DNA from: Cupriavidus sp. YR651
GTDB taxonomy: Bacteria; Pseudomonadota; Gammaproteobacteria; Burkholderiales; Burkholderiaceae
Assembly: GCF_900101625.1 (NCBI RefSeq)
Contig: NZ_FMYZ01000016.1
Location: forward strand, 25,251 to 89,250
DNA: 64,000 nucleotides
Reading direction: 5' to 3'
The notes under the pieces were generated by a model that was given only the letters and a program-made list of their open reading frames with translations, had not been told where the DNA came from and did not search any database. Below, piece after piece: positions 55,836 through 64,000 of this stretch (its first letter is position 1; every line of letters starts with the position of its first letter). The position numbers were made by a program, and so were the translations under genes.

Positions 55836-56792
55836 TCAATCCGCCGACGCGCCGGAACGCTTCACCACCGTCGACCACTTCCGGATCTCGCTGTCGACGA
55901 ACTTGCCGGTTTCGGCGGGCGTCATCGGCATCGGCTCGGAGCCGCGATCCGTGATGAACTTCTGCAGTTCTGGCGATTGCAGTGCCTTCACCGTCTCCGC
56001 GTTGAGCTGGCTGACGATGGCCGGCGGGGTGCCGGCGGGGGCCATCAGGATGGCCCAGCCCAGCGCCTCGAAGCCCGGCACGCCTTCCTCGCGCACGGTG
56101 GGCACCGATGGCAACTGCGGCACGCGTTGCGCGACTGTCACCGCCAGCGGCACGGCTTTCTTCGACTGGATCAATGGCATGGCGGCGGTGACGGAATCCA
56201 CCATCAGCGGAATCTGATTGCCGAGGAAATCCGCCTGGGCGGGGCCGCTGCCCTTGTACGGAATGTGGACCAGGAAGATGCCGGTCTGCGCCTTGAGCAT
56301 CTCCGCGGAGAGATGCTGCGTGCCGCCGATGCCGGCACTGGCGTAGCTGTACTTGCCCGGCGCGGTCTTCGCCTTGGCGATCAGGTCGTGCAATGACGTG
56401 AAGCCCGAGGCCGGCGTGGCCAGGAATACCAGCGGCACGGAGAACACGCCGGAGATCGGTGCAAAGTCCTGGCGCGGATCGTAGTTGAGCTTCTTGTACA
56501 GCGTCTGGTTGATTGCCATCGCACTGCCGGCCATGACCAGCGTGTAGCCATCCGCCGGGGACCTGGCGACGACTTCCATGCCGATGTTGCCGCCCGCGCC
56601 GGCGCGATTGTCCACCACCACCGACTGGCCAAGCTGCTTGCCGAGCCGCTCCGCCAGCGCACGGGCAAAGATGTCCGTCGCCTGACCCGGCGGGAATGGC
56701 ACGATCAGCTTGATGGGCCGCTCCGGATAGGCGGCATGGGCGGAAGTGGCCGCGAGCAGCAGGGCGGCGGCGAACAGGCGCAACGTCTTCAC
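55836..56792 (-). CDS. Tripartite tricarboxylate (Bug-type) substrate-binding protein
   Basis: Periplasmic receptor of the Bug/TctC family, very abundant in Cupriavidus and Bordetella. I start it at a GTG (56792) because AGAGGAGA lies just upstream and a clean signal peptide follows (KTLRLFAAALLLAATSAHA). The mature part has YPERPIKLIVPFPPGQATD and NRAGAGGNIGMEVVA, both diagnostic. The 318-residue length is normal. No TctA/TctB membrane partners are nearby, so it is an orphan receptor, as most Bug genes are. Ligand unknown. Confidence 0.93.
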   Translation of the reverse strand: MKTLRLFAAALLLAATSAHAAYPERPIKLIVPFPPGQATDIFARALAERLGKQLGQSVVVDNRAGAGGNIGMEVVARSPADGYTLVMAGSAMAINQTLYKKLNYDPRQDFAPISGVFSVPLVFLATPASGFTSLHDLIAKAKTAPGKYSYASAGIGGTQHLSAEMLKAQTGIFLVHIPYKGSGPAQADFLGNQIPLMVDSVTAAMPLIQSKKAVPLAVTVAQRVPQLPSVPTVREEGVPGFEALGWAILMAPAGTPPAIVSQLNAETVKALQSPELQKFITDRGSEPMPMTPAETGKFVDSEIRKWSTVVKRSGASAD

Positions 56793-56916
56793 GGGAATCT
56801 CCTCTGTCTTGTTCGGGCTCGGGTGGCCCAGGGAGATTCTACGGGGTTGTCGTGCGGCGTTGCTGCTCACGCCGGTGCCCTGGCGTGCTAAAGCAGCGAC
56901 AACATGCGTTTTCAGA

Positions 56917-56933
56917 ACGGTCTCACAGACCGT
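56917..56933. promoter_or_regulatory. 17-bp palindromic operator in a divergent promoter region
   Basis: ACGGTCT-CAC-AGACCGT is a perfect inverted repeat with a 3-nt centre. It lies between the divergent Bug receptor (start 56792) and the quinone-oxidoreductase-like gene (start 57036). TetR-family repressors often use sites of this form; no regulator gene is adjacent. Confidence 0.5.
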
Positions 56934-57035
56934 CGGGCCGCCGCTTCCTAACATGGTCGGCAACCGTCATCCGCCTCGGGGACGATTCAACGGCCGATCA
57001 CCCGCGCGGTGGAGGCCCACCAAGGAGATTCACCG

Positions 57036-57998
57036 ATGCAAGCCGCAGTCCTGCACCGCCTGGGCGACACGCCGAGATTCGATACCTTCGACGACCCCGA
57101 CCCGTTCGACCACGAGACGCTGGTCCGCGTGCGCGCCACGGCCATCAGCCCGGTGGACCTCGCGGCGGCCGCCGGCCGCCATCACAGCATGCCGCTCGAT
57201 TTGCCGGCGATCTGCGGCACGGATGGTGTGGGCGAGACCGTGGATGGCGTGCGCGTCTACTTTACGGTCGCGCGCCAGCCGTTCGGCGCCATGGCTGAAT
57301 ACGCGCCGGCGGAATGGGCGGTGCCAGTGCCGGACGGACTCGATGACGCAGCCGCGGCTGCCATCGTCAGGCCCGCCCTGGCTGCCTGGATGCCCCTGAC
57401 CGTGCAGGCGGATCTGGAGCCTGGCGAAACCGTGCTGATCCTGGGCGCCACCGGCGCGGCGGGACGGATGGCAGTCCAGGCCGCGCGGTTGCTCGGCGCG
57501 GGCCGCATCATCGCCGCGGGGCGCGGGCAGGACGCGCTGGCCACGCTGGGCGCCGATGCGACGATCGACCTGCGCATGCCGCCCGCCGCCTTGCATCAGG
57601 CATTCTCGGCCTATGCCGCGGAGGGGATCGACGTGATCGTCGACTTCCTGTGGGGTGATCCGGTCGAGCTGCTGATGGCCGCTCTCGTACGGTCAGACCT
57701 GGGTCCGCCCATCGAGGACGATCGGGGTATCCGGCTGGTATCGGTGGAGGAACAGGTGTCGGGCAGCCTGACGCTGCCGTCCGCGGCGCTGCGAGACTCG
57801 CGGCTCAGGCTGATGGGCAGCGGTCCGGCCAACTATCCGTCCTTCGCGCATCTGGAGACGTTTGTCGGAGATATCCTGCTGCACGCGCTGGAGGGCGATC
57901 TGTCCGTCGAGGTGGAATCGATGCGCATGGCCGATGTGACTGAGGCCTGGGGACGCGCCACGCTGCTGGAGCGGCCTGTGGTGCTGATGGTGGCGTGA
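57036..57998 (+). CDS. MDR-superfamily quinone oxidoreductase-like dehydrogenase
   Basis: A 320-residue NAD(P)H-dependent reductase of the medium-chain dehydrogenase superfamily. It has the GroES-like N-terminal half (ETLVRVRATAISPVDLAAAAGR) and the Rossmann half with GETVLILGATGAAGRMAVQAARLLGA. The catalytic-zinc ligands of true alcohol dehydrogenases are absent, so quinone-oxidoreductase-like activity is likelier. The ATG at 57036 has AAGGAGA upstream. A palindrome in the upstream region suggests control by a repressor. Substrate unknown. Confidence 0.85.
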   Translation: MQAAVLHRLGDTPRFDTFDDPDPFDHETLVRVRATAISPVDLAAAAGRHHSMPLDLPAICGTDGVGETVDGVRVYFTVARQPFGAMAEYAPAEWAVPVPDGLDDAAAAAIVRPALAAWMPLTVQADLEPGETVLILGATGAAGRMAVQAARLLGAGRIIAAGRGQDALATLGADATIDLRMPPAALHQAFSAYAAEGIDVIVDFLWGDPVELLMAALVRSDLGPPIEDDRGIRLVSVEEQVSGSLTLPSAALRDSRLRLMGSGPANYPSFAHLETFVGDILLHALEGDLSVEVESMRMADVTEAWGRATLLERPVVLMVA

Positions 57999-58079
57999 GC
58001 GGCTGACGGAGCAGGGGGGCAGTCAGCGGCCAGTGAGGGGGCGGAGAGCGGGTGGAGAGCCCGGGAAGCCATGGAGAGA

Positions 58080-58103
58080 ACCCGCACGCTGGCGCGTGCG
58101 GGT
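58080..58103 (-). terminator. Hairpin downstream of rdgC
   Basis: A 10-bp stem ACCCGCACGC/GCGTGCGGGT with loop TGGC. The T-tract on the minus strand is poor (TTCTCTCC), so termination strength is uncertain. Confidence 0.5.
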
Positions 58104-58119
58104 CCAGGGTGTACAGGTC

Positions 58120-59076
58120 TCAGGCGGCCTTGCGTACGTCGGCGGCAAGGGCGGTGGCGGGGGCTTCCGCCGCGCCCTCGGCCTTGCGTTCGCCGCCGAG
58201 CGCGTCCGTCAGGTCGCCCAGCATGGCGGCGAGTTCGCCGGCCATCAGGGCAAAGTCGGCATCGAAGCGCTCGTCTTCATCATGCAGCGTGCCATCAGCC
58301 TGTTCCTTGATGACGTCCAGCGGGGCGACGCGCTTGACGGCCAATGTGTCGGTCAGCACGAACGACACGCGGTCGTTCCAGGTCATGGCCAGGCGCGTGC
58401 AGCGCTTGCCGGCGGCGATGTGCCGGCGCAGGTCTTCCGGGTCCAGCGGATGGCGCACATAGCGGACGGTGGCCTTGGTCTCGGCGCTCGATTGCAGCTC
58501 GATCTCCTGGTCGACCGTGAAGCCAGCCGGGGCGGTATCGGTGGCGAGCCATTCCGTCATCGCCGCGACGGGCGACTGGTTGACGTGGAGGCCGACCACG
58601 GGCAGCGGGTCGATGGCCTTGAACAGCATGCCTCGTACTTCGTCGGCCTTGGCCGTGGCGGCCGCGTCGATGGCCAGCCAGCCATTGACGGGGTCGATCC
58701 ACACGCGGGTGTCGCGGCGGATGCTGAAGGCGCGCGGCAGCAGTTCTTCAGTGATCTGCTCCTTCAACTCCTTCAACTGCTTGCGTCCGGGCTTGAAACC
58801 CTGCTGTTCTTCCAGTTCCACAGCCCGCGCCTTGGTGACCTGATTGACCACGGTGGCGGGCAGCAACTTCTTTTCCGTGCGGAGAACCAGCAGCATCTGG
58901 CGGTTGACGCAGTGCACCAGCTGGCCATTGTCGCGCGGCGATGCCCAGCCCTGGGTCTGCATCTCGAGGCTGGTGCCGGGGAAGAAGGCATGCTTGGCCA
59001 GGGAAGCTTCCACGTCTTCGGCGCTGAGCGTCCACGGGGCGGAAAAACGGTGAATCTGGAGATTCTTAAACCACAT
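58120..59076 (-). CDS. rdgC: Recombination-associated protein RdgC
   Basis: Ring-forming DNA-binding protein that limits RecA activity; in Neisseria it aids pilin antigenic variation. The ATG at 59076 gives 318 residues beginning MWFKNLQIHRFSAPW, the diagnostic N-terminus. Other family segments include ENGQ-like DNGQLVHCVNRQMLLVLR and KQLKELKEQITEELLPRAF. The tail after residue 295 is Ala/Glu-rich. It stands alone on the minus strand. Confidence 0.95.
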   Translation of the reverse strand: MWFKNLQIHRFSAPWTLSAEDVEASLAKHAFFPGTSLEMQTQGWASPRDNGQLVHCVNRQMLLVLRTEKKLLPATVVNQVTKARAVELEEQQGFKPGRKQLKELKEQITEELLPRAFSIRRDTRVWIDPVNGWLAIDAAATAKADEVRGMLFKAIDPLPVVGLHVNQSPVAAMTEWLATDTAPAGFTVDQEIELQSSAETKATVRYVRHPLDPEDLRRHIAAGKRCTRLAMTWNDRVSFVLTDTLAVKRVAPLDVIKEQADGTLHDEDERFDADFALMAGELAAMLGDLTDALGGERKAEGAAEAPATALAADVRKAA

Positions 59077-59151
59077 GAGAATTCGGCCAGGAGAATGGAA
59101 AGGGACGAATTCTATCCCGGTTGAGCGGCGGGCGATCCGGAAAGGGAGACA

Positions 59152-59199
59152 GAAAAAAAGCGCGCATCGCACGGGACCAGATGTCCCGGCGATGCGCGC
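59152..59199 (-). terminator. Terminator of the SYLF lipoprotein gene
   Basis: On the minus strand an 11-bp stem (GCGCGCATCGC, 59160-59170, with GCGATGCGCGC, 59189-59199) encloses a second stem CGGGAC/GTCCCG and is followed by seven T (59159-59153). Confidence 0.85.
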
Positions 59200-59243
59200 C
59201 TGCCTCGGTGGCGAGAGCGGGGCTTGCGGCGTCAGTGACCGCG

Positions 59244-59843
59244 TCAGATATCGAGCTTCGAGATCTTCGTGCCTTCCAGGCTCAGGCCCGCCATCAGGCC
59301 CGCATTGGTCAGCGCGAAGCCGACAATCGGTTGCTGGGCCGTGTTGGTGTCCAGCTGGCCGTTGGCACCGATCGTCGCCAAGGCCACCGTTGCATCTGCA
59401 CCAACCTGCCAGCCATTGCTCCTGACGAACTTGTCGTAGGCGTCCTGCGTCAGGAACATCAGCACAAAGGCCTTGGATTGCGCACCAACCTGCCAGCCGA
59501 CGGAGCCCGAGATCGCGCGATAATATCCACGGTCGGCGCCGCCGGAGCGCAGCACGCCATCGCCGTACTCGCCCCCCACCACAAAGCCGGCGGACAGCAG
59601 CTTGGGGAAGATGAGGATGCCGCGCGCCTTGTTGGCCAGGTCATGGGAGCCCTTGACCGAGGTGTACAGGCGATTGAGCGTATCGTTGGCGCCCGCATCG
59701 ATCTCGCGCCGTTTGGCGGCCTTGTCGGTCGCTGCGCTGGGCCCCGTGGTGGTGCATCCGGCGAGCGACAGCACGCCGAGGGACAAACCGGAGAGACTGA
59801 CAAGCCCAGCGCCGCCGCCGGACAGGAAGGTTCGACGTTTCAT
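59244..59843 (-). CDS. SYLF/Ysc84-domain lipoprotein
   Basis: A 199-residue predicted lipoprotein. The start MKRRTFLSGGGAG has a twin-arginine-like pair, followed by a hydrophobic stretch and lipobox LAGC (Cys30). The mature part is a SYLF (Ysc84) domain, a lipid-binding fold: GILIFPKLLSAGFVVGGEYGDG, then VGWQVGAQSKAFVLMFLT. I use the ATG at 59843; a frame ten codons longer has no better site. Members are common in Burkholderiaceae; function is unknown. It has its own terminator. Confidence 0.88.
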   Translation of the reverse strand: MKRRTFLSGGGAGLVSLSGLSLGVLSLAGCTTTGPSAATDKAAKRREIDAGANDTLNRLYTSVKGSHDLANKARGILIFPKLLSAGFVVGGEYGDGVLRSGGADRGYYRAISGSVGWQVGAQSKAFVLMFLTQDAYDKFVRSNGWQVGADATVALATIGANGQLDTNTAQQPIVGFALTNAGLMAGLSLEGTKISKLDI

Positions 59844-60025
59844 TATTTCCTCCAGGATGGTCGTGTGTTGCAACCGCCTCTACAGCATAGGCGTGCAAAG
59901 CACATAGGCAAATGCGATTTTGTCTGACTTGGCCTGGGAGAGTCTCTGACATGGCACAGACATACTTTCTTGCAATTCGCCGGAAAAGCTCCGGAACCCG
60001 CCTTAAGTGACCGAGTCTTTTGAAG

Positions 60026-60568
60026 ATGCAAAAGAAAATCGCCCCCATTCTCGCTTCGGCCCCGTCGGCCGCTTCCCTTTCATCTGTCATTCCGGCGACT
60101 TCCGCTGACGCCAGCGCATCCATCGATCGCCCGCGCGGCAGCCGCCGGTTGGCCGCAAGGCTCGGCCCGCTGAGCGTGCCCGTCGCAGCGCTGCTGCTGG
60201 CCGCTTGTTCCTCGCAACCGACAATGGAATCGGCGGAATCCAAACAGGAAACTGCCGCGCTGAATTCCGGATGGCAGGCCGAGCGTGCCAAGTACATGGA
60301 TTGTGTGCAGGACAAGGCCGACGACGGCGTCAAGGGCAAGGCTGCTCCGAAGGACGTGGCCGCCAGCGCGCTGGAGTCCTGCAAGGGCCAGCTTGGCGTC
60401 ATGCATGACGCCTTCCAGTCCTACCTGTCGGCGCAGATGAGTTCCTCGCACGGTCAGGCCGGCGCCCGTCAGGCTGCCGCCCGCGTCACGACCGATACGC
60501 GCGAGAAAGCGCGTACTTACCTCACGCGCTATGTGGAAGTCGAGCGATACAAGGCCAACCAGCGCTAG
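60026..60568 (+). CDS. Hypothetical lipoprotein-like protein with late lipobox
   Basis: A 180-residue protein I do not recognise. The ATG at 60026 gives about 40 Ser/Ala/Arg-rich residues before a hydrophobic stretch and lipobox-like LLAACSS. This pre-sequence is unusually long for a lipoprotein; a TTG near 60148 would give a normal signal peptide but has no Shine-Dalgarno site. The mature part is charged and probably helical, with a cysteine pair spaced about 30 residues (DCVQDKA ... SCKGQL) and the end YLTRYVEVERYKANQR. It diverges from the SYLF gene and converges with the efflux pump gene. Confidence 0.6.
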   Translation: MQKKIAPILASAPSAASLSSVIPATSADASASIDRPRGSRRLAARLGPLSVPVAALLLAACSSQPTMESAESKQETAALNSGWQAERAKYMDCVQDKADDGVKGKAAPKDVAASALESCKGQLGVMHDAFQSYLSAQMSSSHGQAGARQAAARVTTDTREKARTYLTRYVEVERYKANQR

Positions 60569-60581
60569 ATCCCACAGGTCG

Positions 60582-62192
60582 TCACGGATGACGCGCCGGA
60601 GCCGGCGCGTTGCCGTCATCGTGCACGAAGATCCACGCACACAATCCGCCAGCCGCCGCGAGTAGCGCGGACAATCCCATCACCCATCGGAATCCGGCTA
60701 CGAAGGCCTCGCCCACGGCATGCCGCAGCGCGGCCTGCAGCGTCGGGTCGACCTGCGTCGGAATGTCGATTGCCGCGAGTTTGTGGCGCTGCACCAAGAT
60801 GGCCTGCACGACCTCTTGCGGCGCGCCGGTTGCGGCCAGGCCCCGGATCAATACCGGTTGAAACGCCGCTACCAGAATGATGCCCAGCACCGCGATGGCC
60901 AGCAGCCCCGCTACGCGCGAGGCCGCGTTGTTGATGCCCGATGCCGCGCCCGTGGCGCCAGGCGGTACCGCATTCATGACGGTCGTGGTCAGCGGCGCGA
61001 CGCTGATCGACATGCCCAGACCCAGCACCAGCACCGCCGGGAACCAGGTCAGCCAATAGCTGCCGCCGATGCCTGGCACCGCGAACATCGCGAAGCCGAC
61101 CGCCGCCACCAGTGGGCCTGCCACTAGCGGTCGCCGCGCGCCGTACTTGTCCACCAGCCCGCCGGCCCAGCCGGACATCACGAACATCAGCAGGATGAAC
61201 GGCAGCAGGGCCGCGCCCGCCGCCGTCGTGGAATAGCCTTGTACCTGGATGAGGTTCAGGGGAAAGAAGAAGAGTCCACCGCCCAGCGCGGCATAGAGCA
61301 GGAATGTCAGAAGGTTCGCGCCGACAAAGCGGTCGGAGCGGAACAAGGCCAGCGGCAGGATTGGGCTGACGTTGCGGCGTGGGTTTGCCTCCAGCCATAC
61401 GAACATTGCCAGCATCGCCAGACCGCTGGCGATTGGTCCCCATACCAAGGGATGCCGGCCTCCCAGCATCGGGAATTCGATCAGACCGTAGACCAGGGCG
61501 CCGAGCCCCAGTGTGGCCAGCCCGCTGCCAGTCCAGTCGATCGCACCCGGGCTCGGCGCGCGGCTCTCCGGCACGCGCCATAACGTGATGACGAGAACGG
61601 CGGCCGCCAGCGGCACATTGATCAGGAATGCCGCGCGCCACGACAGATGGTCGATCAGCCAGCCGCCCGCCACCGGCCCCAGCGCCGCGGTCATCGCGGT
61701 GGCGCCCGACCAAGTCCCGATGGCCTTCCCGCGCGAGGCCGGGTCGAACGATGCAGACAGCAACGCCAGGCTTCCCGGCACCAGCAATGCCGCGCCGATG
61801 CCCTGCACCGCGCGTGCCACGATCAGGTGGCCGATGGTGGGCGCCAGTCCGCACCAGACCGATGCCGCCGCAAAGATCGCCACGCCAGTCGCAAACACGC
61901 GGCGCCGGCCAAAGCGGTCGCCGGCGGCGCCGCCCGCCAGCAACAATGCCGCCAGGCATAGTGCGTAGGATTCCACGGCCCATTGCACGTCGGCCAGGTT
62001 CGCACCCAAGTTGCGCTGCAACGCGGGCAGCGCCACGTTGACGACGGTGCCATCGATGAACGCCATGCTCGATGCCAGGATCGTCGCCGCCAGCACCCAG
62101 GGCGCTTGCCGGCGCGAACATGGCGTGGCGTCAGGCCCGGCGCGTAGCACCGCGTCGTCGCATGGGCCCTGGGCCAGCGGTGTGGTGGACAT
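60582..62192 (-). CDS. DHA2-family MFS multidrug efflux transporter
   Basis: A 536-residue inner-membrane proton antiporter of the EmrB/QacA type, with about 14 membrane segments. Signatures are ILASSMAFIDGTVVNVALPA in helix 1, GDRFGRRRVF (motif A) and a motif-C-like GPVAGGWLIDHLSWRAAFLIN. It follows the aldo/keto reductase gene by 25 bases on the same strand and is probably co-transcribed. No membrane-fusion partner is nearby. Substrates unknown. Confidence 0.92.
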   Translation of the reverse strand: MSTTPLAQGPCDDAVLRAGPDATPCSRRQAPWVLAATILASSMAFIDGTVVNVALPALQRNLGANLADVQWAVESYALCLAALLLAGGAAGDRFGRRRVFATGVAIFAAASVWCGLAPTIGHLIVARAVQGIGAALLVPGSLALLSASFDPASRGKAIGTWSGATAMTAALGPVAGGWLIDHLSWRAAFLINVPLAAAVLVITLWRVPESRAPSPGAIDWTGSGLATLGLGALVYGLIEFPMLGGRHPLVWGPIASGLAMLAMFVWLEANPRRNVSPILPLALFRSDRFVGANLLTFLLYAALGGGLFFFPLNLIQVQGYSTTAAGAALLPFILLMFVMSGWAGGLVDKYGARRPLVAGPLVAAVGFAMFAVPGIGGSYWLTWFPAVLVLGLGMSISVAPLTTTVMNAVPPGATGAASGINNAASRVAGLLAIAVLGIILVAAFQPVLIRGLAATGAPQEVVQAILVQRHKLAAIDIPTQVDPTLQAALRHAVGEAFVAGFRWVMGLSALLAAAGGLCAWIFVHDDGNAPAPARHP

Positions 62193-62217
62193 GGTCAGCC
62201 GCGGCGCATCGTCGGTG

Positions 62218-63051
62218 TCACAGCATCGCCAGCGGATGCGCCTTGTGTGGCGGCGGGAAGAGCTGGTCGAGTTCCGCTAGTTGTGCGGGCGTCAGCGTCA
62301 CGTCGAGTGCACCCAGGTTCTCGCGCAAGCGATCGCGATGGCTGGTCTTGGGGATGGCAATGACGTCGTCAGTCCTCAGCAGCCAGGCCAGCGCGGCCTG
62401 TGCCGGCGTCATGCCGTGCGCGTGCGCAAAGCGTTGCAGGCTGGCGTTGCGCAGCAGGCGCGCCTGCTCGATCGGCGAATAGGCCATGACGGGCACGTTG
62501 CGCTCGCGCAGCCATGGCAACAGGTCGAACTCCATCCCGCGACGGCCGAGGTTGTAGAGCAACTGGTTCACGGCAACCTGATCCCCGCCGGGCACTTCCG
62601 CGAGTTCCTCCATGTCGGCCAGATCCAGATTGCTGACGCCGAAATGCCGGATCTTGCCGGCCTGCCGGAGTGCCAGGAACGCCTCCATCGTCTCTTCGAA
62701 GGGCGTGTCGCCGCGCCAGTGCAGCAAATAGAGGTCGATGCGATCGGTGCCCAGCCGGCGCAGGCTGCGCTCGCATGCCGCGACAGCGCCTTTGCGGCTG
62801 GCATTGTGGGGGTAGACCTTGCTGACCAGGAATGCGTCGTCGCGGCGGCCTGCGAGGGCCTCGCCGATCAACGACTCGGCCAGACCCTCTCCGTACATTT
62901 CGGCGGTATCCATCAGACGTACCCCGAGATCCAGCCCCAACCGCAGCGTGGCGATTTCTTCCGCGCGCGTGGAACGGGCGTCGCCGATATTCCAGGTGCC
63001 CATGCCAAGCGCGGGAACGCGCTCGCCGCCGGGGAGCGTGACGTATTTCAT
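62218..63051 (-). CDS. Aldo/keto reductase
   Basis: NADPH-dependent oxidoreductase of the AKR superfamily. The catalytic tetrad is intact: Asp48, Tyr53 (DTAEMYG), Lys78 (VSKVYPHN) and His111 (LLHWRG). The C-terminal AIPKTSHRDRLRENLGA segment binds the cofactor. The ATG at 63051 gives 277 residues. It is the first gene of a probable two-gene operon with the efflux pump, which hints at detoxification of reactive aldehydes, but this is inference. Confidence 0.92.
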   Translation of the reverse strand: MKYVTLPGGERVPALGMGTWNIGDARSTRAEEIATLRLGLDLGVRLMDTAEMYGEGLAESLIGEALAGRRDDAFLVSKVYPHNASRKGAVAACERSLRRLGTDRIDLYLLHWRGDTPFEETMEAFLALRQAGKIRHFGVSNLDLADMEELAEVPGGDQVAVNQLLYNLGRRGMEFDLLPWLRERNVPVMAYSPIEQARLLRNASLQRFAHAHGMTPAQAALAWLLRTDDVIAIPKTSHRDRLRENLGALDVTLTPAQLAELDQLFPPPHKAHPLAML

Positions 63052-63110
63052 GCATCGACTCCAGTGCAATGACTCATGTGTCTCGGGCGGCGCGCGGGCC
63101 ACACCAGCCT

Positions 63111-63124
63111 TTCACACTAGTGAA
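63111..63124. promoter_or_regulatory. Palindrome upstream of the aldo/keto reductase-efflux operon
   Basis: TTCAC-ACTA-GTGAA, with a perfect CACTAGTG core, lies 60 bases upstream of the reductase start. It is a candidate operator; no adjacent regulator gene. Confidence 0.4.
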
Positions 63125-63219
63125 CATTGCCGCGAAGTACAAGGCGGGGTCAGCATTGCAGCGAGGGCAGGGTGCACAGGGAATCGTGCACACAGACCCG
63201 GGTTCTCAGGTCCTGGCGC

Positions 63220-64000
63220 TCAGACCATACCGGTCAGGTAGAACACGGCGATCACGAAGAACACGGCCATCGTCTTGATGACGGTGATGGCGAAGATGTC
63301 GCGATAGGACTCGCGGTGCGTGAGGCCGGTGACGGCCAGCAGCGTGATCACCGCGCCGTTGTGCGGCAGCGTGTCCATGCCGCCGCTGGCCATCGATACC
63401 ACGCGGTGCAGCACTTCCAGCGGGATCTGCGCGGCCTGCGCGCCCTGGATGAAGACGTCCGACATGGCCGCCAGCGCAATGCTCATGCCACCCGAGGCCG
63501 AGCCGGTGATGCCCGCCAGCGTGCTCACCGACACCGCCGCGTTGACCAGCGGGTTCGGGATGCTGCGCAGCGCGTCGCTCACCACCAGGAAACCCGGCAG
63601 CGCCGCGATCACGCCGCCGAAGCCGTACTCCGAGGCGGTGTTCATCGACGCCAGCAGCGCGCCGCCCACGGCGCCCTTGGTGCCTTCGGCAAAGCGCGAG
63701 CGCACCGCGCCGAACGCGGTCACCAGCACCACCACGATGCCCAGCAGCAGCGCCGCCTCCACCGCCCAGATCGCCGTCACGCTGGCGATCTTGGTCTCCA
63801 CCGGCTTGGCCAGCCCCGGCAGCGACACGCTGTTGGCCTCGCCATACCAGAGCGGAATCATGCGCGTGAGCCAGAAGTTGGCCACGCCCACCACCACCAG
63901 CGGCAGGATGGCCAGCAGCGGCGGCGGCAGCTTGCCGCCCTCGACGCGCTGGGGTTCGTTGAGCAGGTTGGTGCCGTAGCCCTCGCCACGCGCGGCGGCC
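63220..64000 (-). CDS. GntP-family permease, C-terminal part
   Basis: Integral membrane transporter of the gluconate/H+ symporter family, some members of which carry 3-hydroxybutyrate in this lineage. The frame is open to the window edge, so the N-terminal half lies beyond. Seen here are ASEYGFGGVIAALPGF, the conserved GITGSASGGMSIAL and the SGGMDTLPHNGAVITLL signature, with about six membrane segments. The first visible part (GGKLPPPLLAILPLVVVGV) is a normal interdomain stretch. The gene stands 168 bases from the reductase gene. Substrate is not decidable from this part. Confidence 0.9.
   Translation of the reverse strand, partial: AAARGEGYGTNLLNEPQRVEGGKLPPPLLAILPLVVVGVANFWLTRMIPLWYGEANSVSLPGLAKPVETKIASVTAIWAVEAALLLGIVVVLVTAFGAVRSRFAEGTKGAVGGALLASMNTASEYGFGGVIAALPGFLVVSDALRSIPNPLVNAAVSVSTLAGITGSASGGMSIALAAMSDVFIQGAQAAQIPLEVLHRVVSMASGGMDTLPHNGAVITLLAVTGLTHRESYRDIFAITVIKTMAVFFVIAVFYLTGMV

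Noticed and set aside
59951..59976. TGGCAC ... TTGCA near 59955 as a sigma54 promoter
   Set aside because: The GG-to-GC distance is about 17 bases instead of 10.

Overview
The window is GC-rich, densely coded bacterial chromosome. Gene order and protein sequences point to a betaproteobacterium of the family Burkholderiaceae, most likely the Cupriavidus/Ralstonia lineage. The reasons are a dcw cluster followed by a Prx5 peroxiredoxin, lpxC, dciA, an M23 peptidase and secA; the block pilB-pilC-pilD-coaE-zapD-yacG; ispB facing rplU-rpmA-obgE; and a class Ia nrdAB pair close to pilSR and ampD. The genus is an inference from order and motifs; no database search was possible.

Layout. Bases 1-15000 hold the division and cell-wall (dcw) cluster on the plus strand: the 3' part of ftsI, then murE, murF, mraY, murD, ftsW, murG, murC, ddl, ftsQ, ftsA and ftsZ. 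Many junctions are 4-base ATGA overlaps, and a terminator follows ftsZ. Bases 15.3-26.4 kb carry a peroxiredoxin with its own promoter, lpxC, convergent dciA, an M23 peptidase, secA, argJ, a DUF815 ATPase, a MutT-type Nudix hydrolase and an OPT transporter. From 26.5 to 33.9 kb the minus strand carries yacG, zapD, coaE, pilD, pilC, pilB, a tRNA-Pro(CGG) and ispB. From 34.0 to 37.4 kb the plus strand has a possible 32-residue membrane peptide, rplU, rpmA, obgE and proB. Bases 37.5-43.3 kb hold a CNP1-like lipoprotein and rppH (minus), then proS, a lytic transglycosylase, a prolyl-4-hydroxylase-like dioxygenase and a LysE exporter. Bases 43.3-51 kb hold hpt and ffh (minus), a YpjD/CcsA-like protein, a small zinc-ribbon protein, pilS, pilR and ampD. 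nrdA and nrdB occupy 51.4-55.7 kb. The last 8 kb are more accessory: a Bug-type receptor, a quinone-oxidoreductase-like enzyme, rdgC, a SYLF lipoprotein, a small lipoprotein, an aldo/keto reductase with a DHA2 efflux pump, and part of a GntP permease.

How the genes work together. Peptidoglycan precursor synthesis (murC-F, ddl, mraY, murG), septal polymerisation (ftsW, ftsI) and the divisome (ftsQ, ftsA, ftsZ, with zapD further on) lie beside envelope genes (lpxC, M23 peptidase, lytic transglycosylase, ampD) and general export (secA, ffh). Type IV pilus assembly (pilBCD) and its regulators (pilSR) are in two blocks. DNA precursor and replication functions are dciA, nrdAB, rdgC, mutT and hpt.

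No clearly novel multi-gene system is visible. The most interesting signals are regulatory: a pair of NrdR boxes 31 bp apart and a long leader with an 11-bp inverted repeat upstream of nrdA; a nested set of inverted repeats upstream of lpxC; an inverted repeat over the peroxiredoxin promoter; an intrinsic terminator 17 nt before the M23 start codon; -10 boxes 6 nt upstream of start codons, which suggest leaderless transcripts; and several candidate operators in the accessory end.
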